Part shown: piece by piece, positions 14,827 through 21,351 of the stretch | Layout of the letters: each line of letters begins with the position of its first letter | Numbering within the stretch: the first letter of the stretch is position 1 | NCBI GenBank assembly: GCA_050303435.1 | Contig: JBNLBT010000053.1 | Span: forward strand, 1 to 22,064 | Direction: 5' to 3' | Length of the DNA: 22,064 bases | Source: JBNLBT01 sp050303435 | GTDB taxonomy: Bacteria > Pseudomonadota > Gammaproteobacteria > Xanthomonadales > Marinicellaceae | The notes under the pieces: model-generated | The model's database searches: none | Told to the model about the DNA's origin: nothing | Seen by the model: only the letters and a program-made list of their open reading frames with translations | Made by a program: the position numbers and the translations under genes

Positions 14827-14839
14827 ATGGGCTTCAGCC
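14814..14839. terminator. Hairpin shared by two convergent genes
   Basis: GGCT, AGCCC, loop TGAAT, GGGCT, AGCC form a 9-bp interrupted stem spanning both stop codons (TGA at 14824-14826, and the opposite TCA at 14834-14836). There is no long T-tract on either side, so this is a candidate bidirectional or Rho-assisted terminator only. Confidence 0.35.
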
Positions 14840-15205
14840 GTTGGTCAGGTGACTGATTTCACGTGACAGCATGTCGCTGTCGGCAAAATGCAATTCCAGA
14901 ATTCGTTTCAGACGACTGAAACTGTCCATGTCAATTTGCGTCCATTTGGCGCCAATGGAAACTTCATCCACGTGTGCAACCTGTATGCTCATGCTGATGC
15001 CGGCGGAACCGTCCATTTGAATATTGAGTCTGAACACGTCGTTCTTTTGACCGGACCAGCCGTCCGGCTTGGTCAACAACACCCCTTTCAGGGAAATGTC
15101 CTGGATTTTCGCGCCCCAATAGGATGTGCCGGAATACAATTGCACGTTGCTGACGTACTGTACCCGGGTGTATTTTCTGCGTTCTTTGGGTGAATCATGC
15201 TCCAT
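14834..15205 (-). CDS. PilZ-domain protein, predicted c-di-GMP binder
   Basis: 123 residues, essentially one PilZ domain. The two c-di-GMP signatures are present: RKYTR at residues 10-14 (RxxxR) and DISLKG at 36-41 (DxSxxG). A beta-barrel sequence follows with GWSGQKNDVFRLNIQMDGS and VAHVDEVSIGAKWTQIDMDS, the standard arrangement. A helix (SFSRLKRILELHFAD) ends the protein. With no enzymatic or receiver domain it is a stand-alone adaptor, comparable to YcgR-like or PilZ proteins acting on motility or exopolysaccharide. It is convergent with the methyltransferase and separated from the PhnD-like gene by 132 nt. The target is unknown. Confidence 0.88.
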   Translation of the reverse strand: MEHDSPKERRKYTRVQYVSNVQLYSGTSYWGAKIQDISLKGVLLTKPDGWSGQKNDVFRLNIQMDGSAGISMSIQVAHVDEVSIGAKWTQIDMDSFSRLKRILELHFADSDMLSREISHLTNG

Positions 15206-15214
15206 ATGGGCAGT

Positions 15215-15220
15215 ATTCTA
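15215..15220 (-). promoter_or_regulatory. Possible -10 box of the PilZ gene
   Basis: Minus-strand TAGAAT (plus ATTCTA at 15215-15220) would start transcription near 15208, giving a leader of only about 3 nt before ATG 15205. No good -35 is seen; the region 15206-15337 is AT-rich. Low confidence. Confidence 0.25.
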
Positions 15221-15337
15221 ACGTATTTGCGTGGATAAGGAAAATGGATTTTGTTTTCTAATTCAATGCACAAGTATGCTCTTTTAATGCAATCACTTAA
15301 GGTGTTTTACATGCGCTGAGTGCTGTTTAAAGGGGCT

Positions 15338-16135
15338 TCAGAACTTCAATTTCACCAGCACATCGTCCAGACCTTTGTAATCGTCCGGGCGCGCCGGGAT
15401 CAGGTGTTCCGAATTCAACTCGGTGAGCACGTCGTAGGATTCATTGTCGTCGCCGAGTGTCAGCAACACCTGTAAAAGTTGCGCGCGTTCCTCGCTGCTC
15501 AGGTGCGGGGCCGCGGTGAAGGTGCTGCCCGGGTAATTTGGCGAAGTTTTCAACGGTTCGAAATTGGGATAGGTTTCGGCCAGCCAGCTGGGCACAATGG
15601 CGGCGTCGGCGCGGCCATCGAACACCTGTTCAATGACGTCACCCCAGCTCAGCGCGGTGACCAGTTTGATCGGCTGGGAGAACAGGTCGGTGAACCATTG
15701 ATCAAACAACAAGGAAGACAAATTGGGGTTGGGCAGCATGATCACGCGTTTGCCGACCAGTTGCTGTTCCAGCGGTTGATCCGGATCGGGCAGCATGTCT
15801 GCAATTAGTTGATAGCTGTGGCTTTCCTGGGTCTGGGCCAACAAGTGATAGCCCTTGTGGTGCGCTCGGTACGCGGCGATGTGTGGAGAGTCCAGTGCGA
15901 TGTCCGGCGTTTCATTGCGCGCGGAACGCCAGTAAAAATAGTAATTGTTTTCAACCTTCAGCTCAATGTCCCAACCGGTCTTCTGCTCCAACCACGTTTG
16001 CAGCGGTGCGTACACTTCACGGGCCTGATTGGCCGGGTAGACGGCCTCAACGGACAGGGTGTAGGTTTTACTCAGGGCGGGCGCCCCAAGGGTCAGCAGC
16101 CAGATGGCCAGCAGCGCGATGCGGGTTTGACTCAT
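15338..16135 (-). CDS. PhnD-like periplasmic substrate-binding protein, orphan
   Basis: 265 residues from ATG 16135, chosen because CAGGAGG lies just upstream on the minus strand. The N-terminus MSQTRIALLAIWLLTLGAPA is a Sec signal, likely cleaved near ALS-KTY. The mature protein shows the PhnD/phosphonate-binding pattern: VEAVYPANQAREVYAPLQTWL, then KTGWDIELK, DIALDSPHIAAYR, LVGKRVIMLPNPNLSS and VFDGRADAAIVPSWLA. Such proteins capture phosphate, phosphite, phosphonate or related ligands for ABC import, or act as sensor input. No ATPase or permease gene is adjacent, so the ligand and partner are unknown. The gene order places it downstream of ygfZ and upstream of the PilZ gene on the same strand. 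Confidence 0.8.
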   Translation of the reverse strand: MSQTRIALLAIWLLTLGAPALSKTYTLSVEAVYPANQAREVYAPLQTWLEQKTGWDIELKVENNYYFYWRSARNETPDIALDSPHIAAYRAHHKGYHLLAQTQESHSYQLIADMLPDPDQPLEQQLVGKRVIMLPNPNLSSLLFDQWFTDLFSQPIKLVTALSWGDVIEQVFDGRADAAIVPSWLAETYPNFEPLKTSPNYPGSTFTAAPHLSSEERAQLLQVLLTLGDDNESYDVLTELNSEHLIPARPDDYKGLDDVLVKLKF

Positions 16136-16245
16136 GCTTCCCTCCTGAAAGCGAACCGATGCATAAACACAGCCCGTAAACACAAGGCCGCTCATCCTCT
16201 ACGACTGTTTTCATCGTATCACAGGGCGCGCGCACAAATCAATGC

Positions 16246-17022
16246 TCAAACCGGCTTCAATTGCGCCGTTGCACCGCTTTCGCTGAGCGTGAATTCGCTG
16301 CTGGCATCGGCGTCGCGCGGTGCAATCACAAAACAGCACCACTGTCCGCCCAACCGGACCGGCGCATGCACCACCTGCAATTCAAGGCCATTGATTTGCA
16401 GCACCTGGCCCGCCTGCAAGGACTCCAGCGATTCGCCCTGCAGTTTGCACAGCTGTTTTTTGCGCTTGCCAAGGAAATGCAGGCGGGCAATGATTTCCTG
16501 GCCCGGATAACAGCCTTTGTCGTGGCTGGCGACCCTGCGAGCGACCATGCCCAGGTGATTGGGAATGAACAGTCCGCTGTTGCTCGCATCAATCCACGGC
16601 AAGCCCAGTTGCAGCATCAGCGCGTGCACGGACCAGGCCTCGCCGTCGGCGGTGTCTGTGAACAGCAGCTGTTGACACTCGGATGCAACGCCGTGTGCCT
16701 CTTCCAAGGGGCCACGCAGCGCCAGCTGTTGGCCGGTCGCTGAGACGCGCACATCGTCGCGAAACACCCGCTGGATCAAAAAAGTGTTGAGCTTATCCGC
16801 CAGTCGCTCGTCGCAGGCCAGCAGCCAGTCACTGCCGTTGCGCTGCAGCCAGAAGCTGTACAGCGCCCGGCCTTTGGCGTCGCACAGCATGCTGTAGCGG
16901 CACACGCCGTTCGGCGCGTCGTTCAACTGGCCTGTCACCAGACGATTAAGAAAGGCCTGTGTGTCCTGACCGGTCAGTTGCATGGCGCGGGTGGAATCAA
17001 TCGGTTTGAGCGGGTTTTTCAT
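16246..17022 (-). CDS. ygfZ: YgfZ/GcvT-like folate-binding protein
   Basis: 258 residues from ATG 17022 with AGAAGG directly before it; upstream in-frame sequence would run into the opposite operon. YgfZ is a folate-dependent protein that helps make or repair Fe-S clusters, including those of succinate dehydrogenase. The diagnostic motif KGCYPGQE is at 169-176 (Cys171). FLNRLVTGQ (about 24-32) and RYSMLCDAKGRALYSF match the GcvT-type N-terminal folate-binding fold. It is shorter than the E. coli protein (326). It is divergent from the SDHAF4-sdhCDAB-sdhE-ygfX operon with back-to-back promoters. In E. coli ygfZ is likewise divergent from sdhE-ygfX. Confidence 0.9.
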   Translation of the reverse strand: MKNPLKPIDSTRAMQLTGQDTQAFLNRLVTGQLNDAPNGVCRYSMLCDAKGRALYSFWLQRNGSDWLLACDERLADKLNTFLIQRVFRDDVRVSATGQQLALRGPLEEAHGVASECQQLLFTDTADGEAWSVHALMLQLGLPWIDASNSGLFIPNHLGMVARRVASHDKGCYPGQEIIARLHFLGKRKKQLCKLQGESLESLQAGQVLQINGLELQVVHAPVRLGGQWCCFVIAPRDADASSEFTLSESGATAQLKPV

Positions 17023-17035
17023 TGCCTTCTGTGTG

Positions 17036-17064
17036 TTTTCAACGGGGTGCACTTGCGGTATAAT
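17036..17064 (+). promoter_or_regulatory. Promoter of the sdh operon
   Basis: TTTTCA (17036-17041), 17-nt spacer, consensus TATAAT (17059-17064). The start is predicted near 17071, 25 nt before the SDHAF4-like ORF. Confidence 0.6.
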
Positions 17065-17073
17065 GGCGGGCCA

Positions 17074-17079
17074 ATTATA
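17074..17079 (-). promoter_or_regulatory. -10 box of the divergent ygfZ promoter
   Basis: The minus strand reads TATAAT (plus ATTATA at 17074-17079), ten bases from the plus-strand TATAAT. Its -35 is weak (CCGTCA, spacer about 17). The two promoters overlap and could not be occupied together. Confidence 0.45.
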
Positions 17080-17095
17080 CGCGAAAATTGGACCC

Positions 17096-17260
17096 ATGAC
17101 GGCAGAAAAGAAGTCCGACGAAGTGGACGGCAACACCCCCCCAAGGCACACCCCGTCCAGCCCACCGCAAGCGCCGGTGGAAATCGGTGGACGCAAGGAT
17201 GGACTGGAGCCCACCCGCTACGGCGACTGGGAGAAAAACGGTCGATGCATCGACTTTTAA
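17096..17260 (+). CDS. SDHAF4-like (DUF1674) succinate dehydrogenase assembly factor
   Basis: 54 residues. The C-terminal GGRKDGLEPTRYGDWEKNGRCIDF is the DUF1674 signature (GG-x-EPTRYGDWE-x-GRC-x-DF). The N-terminal half is a polar, proline-rich tail without structure. Mitochondrial SDHAF4 binds the flavinylated SdhA before it joins SdhB and protects it from oxidation; bacterial relatives are much less studied. ATG 17096 is 25 nt after the predicted transcript start, and sdhC follows after 27 nt, so it is the first gene of the sdh operon. A longer ORF start upstream (16982) crosses the divergent promoter and is rejected. Small genes like this are easily missed in annotation. Confidence 0.88.
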   Translation: MTAEKKSDEVDGNTPPRHTPSSPPQAPVEIGGRKDGLEPTRYGDWEKNGRCIDF

Positions 17261-17287
17261 ACTGACACAACCAACAGGCAATCATCC

Positions 17288-17662
17288 ATGGTCAATAAAG
17301 CAAGACCCCTATCGCCCCATTTACAAGTATACAAACTGCCACTGCCGGCCCTGTTGTCCATCACCCACCGCCTCACTGGCGTGCTGTTGAGTCTGGGCAT
17401 GCTGGTGTTTGTATTGTGGTTGCTGGCACTGTCCAGTTCGCCTCAGGCGATTTTCAGTTTTCATCACTTCTTCCAGCAATGGTACGGTCAAGTGCTGTTG
17501 TTTGCCTGGGTGTTTGCGTTTTTTTATCATTTCTGCAACGGCGTCCGTCACCTGTTCTGGGATGTTGGCAAAGGCCTGTCCATGCCCGCGGTGTACCGTT
17601 CCGGTTACCTGGCCCTGTTGGCAGCGGCGCTGTTGACGCTGGGTGTTTTTTTGCTGATTTAA
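17288..17662 (+). CDS. sdhC: Succinate dehydrogenase cytochrome b556 subunit
   Basis: 124 residues. SdhC anchors complex II in the inner membrane and contributes to quinone and heme b binding. RPLSPHLQVYKLPLPALLS near residues 6-24 is the family signature; ITHRLTGVLLS continues into the first of three membrane helices. The heme-ligand region is FYHFCNGVRHLFWDVGKG (about 78-95). The third helix is YLALLAAALLTLGVFLLI. Start ATG 17288 follows the SDHAF4-like gene by 27 nt; sdhD begins 13 nt after the stop. Confidence 0.96.
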   Translation: MVNKARPLSPHLQVYKLPLPALLSITHRLTGVLLSLGMLVFVLWLLALSSSPQAIFSFHHFFQQWYGQVLLFAWVFAFFYHFCNGVRHLFWDVGKGLSMPAVYRSGYLALLAAALLTLGVFLLI

Positions 17663-17675
17663 TGGGGGAGTCTCA

Positions 17676-18056
17676 ATGAGTTTCATCACACCGATCGGCC
17701 GGGTCAAACGGCTGGGTTCGTCCAAACATGGTTTCATGCACTGGTGGGCGCAGCGCCTGTCTGCGGTTTTGCTGCTGCCACTCGGGCTGTACGTGGTGTT
17801 TTCACTCGCCGCGCTGGATGACATGACTGCTCCAGTGGTGCTTGGCTGGATCAAGCAACCGCTGAACGCCGGTCTGTTGTTGGCCTTTGTGATCGTCGGA
17901 TTGCAGCACGCCAGGCTGGGCCTGCATGTGGTGGTCGAAGACTACGTGCACAGCCCGAAGTCCCTGCTGCTGCTCAAAGTGCTGATTTCCCTGGTGATGG
18001 TGGCGATGATGGCGGTCGCGCTGTACTCAATACTTAATATACTGTTTGGATCTTAA
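17676..18056 (+). CDS. sdhD: Succinate dehydrogenase membrane anchor subunit
   Basis: 126 residues. SdhD pairs with SdhC as the second membrane anchor and quinone-site partner. GSSKHGFMHWWAQRLSAVLLLPLG is the family pattern, with the GLQHARLGLHVVVEDYVHS block in the centre (residues about 75-93) holding the likely heme-ligand His. Three hydrophobic helices are visible. GGGGGAG just before ATG 17676 serves as ribosome site. sdhA starts 4 nt after the stop. Confidence 0.95.
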   Translation: MSFITPIGRVKRLGSSKHGFMHWWAQRLSAVLLLPLGLYVVFSLAALDDMTAPVVLGWIKQPLNAGLLLAFVIVGLQHARLGLHVVVEDYVHSPKSLLLLKVLISLVMVAMMAVALYSILNILFGS

Positions 18057-18060
18057 CAAC

Positions 18061-19848
18061 ATGTCAAAATCTTACCAAGTCACAGAACACAAGTTCGATG
18101 CCATCGTGGTGGGCGCCGGTGGTGCCGGACTCAGAGCCACCATGGGACTGGCCACCAAAGGCCTGTCCACCGCCTGCATCAGCAAAGTGTTTCCCACGCG
18201 CTCCCACACGGTGGCGGCGCAAGGCGGCATGAGCGCCTCATTGGGCAACATGGGTGAAGACGACTGGCGCTGGCACATGTACGACACCATCAAGGGTTCG
18301 GACTGGCTGGGCGACCAGGACGCGATTGAATACATGTGTCGGGAAGCGGTGCCGGCGGTGATTGAACTTGAGCACTACGGCGTGCCGTTCTCGCGCACCG
18401 AAGCCGGCAAAATCTATCAACGCCCGTGTGGCGGCATGACCACGCATTTCGGCAAAGGCACGGCGCAACGCACTTGCGCGGCAGCGGACCGCACCGGGCA
18501 CGCCATCCTGCACACGCTTTACCAGCAGTCATTGAAACACGACGCGTCCTTTTTTATTGAGTACTTCGCCATTGATCTGATCATGCACAACGGCGAATGC
18601 AAAGGCGTGCTGGCCTATCGGATGGACGATGGCACGCTGCACCGGTTCCGTGCGCACATGACTATCCTGGCCACCGGCGGTTACGGGCGGGCCTATTTCT
18701 CCTGCACCTCGGCGCACACCTGCACCGGCGATGGCAACGCCATGGTGCTGCGCGCCGGTCTGCCACTGCAGGACATGGAGTTCGTGCAGTTTCACCCGAC
18801 CGGCATTTACGGTGCCGGTTGCCTGATCACCGAAGGGGTGCGTGGTGAGGGCGGCTTCCTGACCAATTCCGACGGCGAGCGTTTCATGGAGCGTTACGCG
18901 CCGAACGCCAAAGACCTGGCTTCACGCGACGTGGTGTCGCGCGCCATGACCATTGAAATTCGCGAAGGCCGCGGCGTGGGTGAAGAAAAAGACCACATTC
19001 ACCTGCATTTGGAGCACCTCGGACCTGACGTGATCAACAAACGCCTGCCCGGCATTGCCGAATCGGCGGAAATCTTTGCCGGCGTGGATGTGACCAAACA
19101 ACCGATTCCGGTGTTGCCGACGGTGCACTACAACATGGGTGGTATTCCGACCAATTACCACGGCGAAGTGGTCACACGTCAGGGCGATGACCCGGATCAC
19201 GTGGTGCCGGGCCTGTTCGCCATTGGCGAATGCGCCTGCGTGTCGGTGCACGGTGCCAACCGGCTGGGCTCAAATTCATTGCTTGATCTGGTGGTGTTTG
19301 GTCGCGCGGTGGCCAATCGCTGCGCCGAACTGATCAAACCCGGATCCACGCACAGCGAGTTGCCGGGCGATGCGGTGGACGCGTCCTTGCAGGATTTCGA
19401 CCGTTTGCGCCACGCCAAAGGCGATCTCAGCACCGCTGAATTGCGCCTGAAAATGCAAAAAACCATGCAGTCCAATGCCGCGGTGTTCCGCACCGGCGAT
19501 GTGCTGCAGGAAGGCTGCGAAAAGATTTCCCAGGTGGCCGCCGAGATGGCCCAGGTCAGCGTCAGCGACCGGTCCATGGTGTGGAACACCGATCTGGTGG
19601 AAACCCTGGAATTGCGCAACCTGATGGGTCAGGCAGTGATCACCATGTATTCTGCGGCCAATCGCACCGAATCCCGCGGCGCACATGCGCGCGAAGACTT
19701 CCCGGACCGCAACGACGATGAGTGGATGAAACACACCCTGTCGTATTTGTCCGCGGACGATCAGGTGACCTTTGATTACCGACCGGTGCACATGTACACA
19801 CTGACCGATGAGTGCGAAGTGGTGGAACCCAAGGCGCGGGTGTATTGA
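18061..19848 (+). CDS. sdhA: Succinate dehydrogenase flavoprotein subunit
   Basis: 595 residues from ATG 18061; the frame can be extended to TTG 18046 but this falls within sdhD. SdhA oxidises succinate to fumarate with covalently bound FAD at the cytoplasmic face. The dinucleotide fold is VVGAGGAGLRATMG (about 16-29). The FAD-linking His is His49 in TRSHTVAAQGG. Active-site segments are FHPTGIYGAG, RGEGGFLTN, LPTVHYNMGGIPTNY and ANRLGSNSLLDLVVFGR. The C-terminal ESRGAHAREDFPDRND and LTDECEVVEPKARVY are typical. Full length with no key residue missing. FAD attachment would be helped by SdhE, encoded downstream. Confidence 0.98.
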   Translation: MSKSYQVTEHKFDAIVVGAGGAGLRATMGLATKGLSTACISKVFPTRSHTVAAQGGMSASLGNMGEDDWRWHMYDTIKGSDWLGDQDAIEYMCREAVPAVIELEHYGVPFSRTEAGKIYQRPCGGMTTHFGKGTAQRTCAAADRTGHAILHTLYQQSLKHDASFFIEYFAIDLIMHNGECKGVLAYRMDDGTLHRFRAHMTILATGGYGRAYFSCTSAHTCTGDGNAMVLRAGLPLQDMEFVQFHPTGIYGAGCLITEGVRGEGGFLTNSDGERFMERYAPNAKDLASRDVVSRAMTIEIREGRGVGEEKDHIHLHLEHLGPDVINKRLPGIAESAEIFAGVDVTKQPIPVLPTVHYNMGGIPTNYHGEVVTRQGDDPDHVVPGLFAIGECACVSVHGANRLGSNSLLDLVVFGRAVANRCAELIKPGSTHSELPGDAVDASLQDFDRLRHAKGDLSTAELRLKMQKTMQSNAAVFRTGDVLQEGCEKISQVAAEMAQVSVSDRSMVWNTDLVETLELRNLMGQAVITMYSAANRTESRGAHAREDFPDRNDDEWMKHTLSYLSADDQVTFDYRPVHMYTLTDECEVVEPKARVY

Positions 19849-19914
19849 TGCGCACTGCGGAGATCAATGTATATTGCGGACAGACGGCGAAACGTCAATA
19901 ACTGAGAAGCGAGC

Positions 19915-20700
19915 ATGGCTGAATTCACACTACCAAAAAATTCCAAAATTAAGAAAGGGCGGTATTTCAAGGCAGAAAAGGGCGGCAACATCAAACGCCT
20001 GAAGGTGTATCGCTGGTCACCGGACGACGATGAGAATCCACGCACCGACACCTATGAAATTGATTTGGATCGCTGCGGCCCGATGGTGCTGGATGCCTTA
20101 ATTAAAATCAAAGACGAAGTGGACGCCACACTGACCTTCCGTCGTTCCTGCCGGGAAGGCATTTGCGGTTCCTGTGCGATGAACATCAACGGCACCAACA
20201 CCCTGGCTTGCACCACCTCACTGCACGATTGCAAGGGCTCTGAAATTGCCGTGTATCCTTTGCCGCACATGGACGTGATCAAAGACCTGGTGCCGGATCT
20301 GACGCATTTTTATGCCCAGTATGCTTCCGTGCGCCCATGGTTGCAGGCCGATTCGGTGCCTTTGCCTGACCGCGAGCGGCTGCAATCCATTGAAAGCCGG
20401 GAAAAACTGGATGGCCTGTATGAGTGCATTTTGTGCGCCTGTTGCCAGACGTCCTGTCCGAGCTACTGGTGGAACGGCGATCGTTACCTGGGGCCGGCGG
20501 TGCTGTTGCAGTCCTATCGCTGGATTGCCGACAGCCGCGATGAATACACCGGTGAGCGACTGGAAGAACTGGAAGATCCATTCAAATTGTACCGTTGTCA
20601 CACCATCATGAACTGCGCCAACACCTGTCCCAAAGGCTTGAATCCGGGCCAGGCGATCGCTGAAATCAAGAAGCTGATCGCTGAAAGACACGCCTTGTAG
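19915..20700 (+). CDS. sdhB: Succinate dehydrogenase iron-sulfur subunit
   Basis: 261 residues. SdhB carries electrons from FAD to quinone through three clusters. The [2Fe-2S] ligands are Cys79, Cys84, Cys87 and Cys99 (SCREGICGSCAMN, LAC). The second ferredoxin domain has CILCACCQTSCPSYWW (Cys171, 174, 177, 181) and CHTIMNCANTCPKGLNPG (Cys228, 234, 238), supplying the 4Fe-4S and 3Fe-4S ligands. The N-terminal extension of about 25 residues (KGRYFKAEKGG) resembles the alphaproteobacterial/mitochondrial and Xanthomonas form. It starts 66 nt after sdhA; the spacer has the small hairpin GACG-GCGAAA-CGTC. sdhE follows after 2 nt. Confidence 0.98.
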   Translation: MAEFTLPKNSKIKKGRYFKAEKGGNIKRLKVYRWSPDDDENPRTDTYEIDLDRCGPMVLDALIKIKDEVDATLTFRRSCREGICGSCAMNINGTNTLACTTSLHDCKGSEIAVYPLPHMDVIKDLVPDLTHFYAQYASVRPWLQADSVPLPDRERLQSIESREKLDGLYECILCACCQTSCPSYWWNGDRYLGPAVLLQSYRWIADSRDEYTGERLEELEDPFKLYRCHTIMNCANTCPKGLNPGQAIAEIKKLIAERHAL

Positions 20701-20702
20701 GC

Positions 20703-20975
20703 ATGCCCGAAAGCGCTTACAGCAAGGGCTATTTTCAATGGCGCAGTCGACGCGGCATGAAGGAGCTGGATTTCATGCTGACGCGCTACATCGACGCCTG
20801 TTACGCGAGTTTCGATGCGCAGGATTGCGCTGAACTGGACGCCTTGTTGCAGCAACAGGACACCGACTTGTGGATCTGGTTCAGCGGCAAGCAAGCACCG
20901 CCCGATGAGATCACCCGCAACCTGGTCAAGCGCATCCGTGCAGCGGCTGGTCATTCAAGCCCGTCAACGGACTGA
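20703..20975 (+). CDS. sdhE: SdhE, FAD assembly factor for SdhA
   Basis: 90 residues. SdhE (YgfY, SDHAF2/Sdh5 family) promotes covalent flavinylation of SdhA. The hallmark RRGMKELD (about 16-23) is present, followed by ARYIDACYASFDAQDCAELDAL-type helices (observed LTRYIDACYASF) and WIWFSGKQAPPD, the standard small five-helix fold. It begins 2 nt after sdhB, so it is translated from the sdh transcript. The older label CptB antitoxin refers to the same family in E. coli. It overlaps the following membrane-protein ORF. Confidence 0.94.
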   Translation: MPESAYSKGYFQWRSRRGMKELDFMLTRYIDACYASFDAQDCAELDALLQQQDTDLWIWFSGKQAPPDEITRNLVKRIRAAAGHSSPSTD

Positions 20976-21351
20976 CCTGCTGGGTCTGAGCCAGGGACTC
21001 GCCTGCGTTGTGGCCGCTGTGGTGTTGTCGATTCAGGGGCCTGTGTGGTTGCGCCTGACGGGCGCGACCCTGTTGGGACTGTTGGCCTGGCACAATCACC
21101 GTCAACGGCGTCGCAACAGGGCGCACGTGCTGAGTCTGTCTCGCCAGGGCCAATGGCTGGCCGCACGCGGGGATGCGCGGGTGGCGTTGCAGGTCGCGCA
21201 TGTACAATGTCTGCCCAACGCCTGTTTGCTTCAGCTGTCGGGTTCGGGCCTGCGATTTCATCTGTTGATCCGGCGCAGTATAATTGGGGCAGTTAATTTT
21301 TCATTTCTGAAGGCAACGGCACACGGCGATGCACGAGAACACTCAATCTAG
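20938..21351 (+). CDS. YgfX/CptA-like small membrane protein
   Basis: 137 residues if GTG 20938 is the start; ATG 20905 is an alternative and neither has a clear ribosome site. It overlaps sdhE by 38 nt. Two adjacent hydrophobic helices (LSQGLACVVAAVVLSIQ and LRLTGATLLGLLAWH) are followed by a very basic turn (HNHRQRRRNRA) and beta-rich sequence (HVLSLSRQGQWLAA, NACLLQLSGSGLRFHLLI). Length, two-helix plan and position after sdhE match E. coli YgfX (CptA), described as a toxin-like partner of cell-shape proteins. The tail after LLIRRS does not resemble the usual family end and overlaps ispG by 23 nt, so a 3' mutation or wrong frame is possible. Confidence 0.6.
   Translation: MQRLVIQARQRTDLLGLSQGLACVVAAVVLSIQGPVWLRLTGATLLGLLAWHNHRQRRRNRAHVLSLSRQGQWLAARGDARVALQVAHVQCLPNACLLQLSGSGLRFHLLIRRSIIGAVNFSFLKATAHGDAREHSI
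21279..21284 (+). promoter_or_regulatory. Possible -10 box for ispG
   Basis: TATAAT at 21279-21284 lies inside the ygfX ORF, 44 nt before ispG. The -35 region is poor. Transcription would start near 21291. Confidence 0.4.

Noticed and set aside
15809..16510. Plus-strand open frame of 233 codons opposite the PhnD-like gene and ygfZ
   Set aside because: Overlaps two genes with clear motifs on the other strand and has no recognisable domain.
16982..17095. Upstream extension of the SDHAF4-like ORF
   Set aside because: It would cross the divergent promoter and the start of ygfZ; the DUF1674 protein is complete from ATG 17096.
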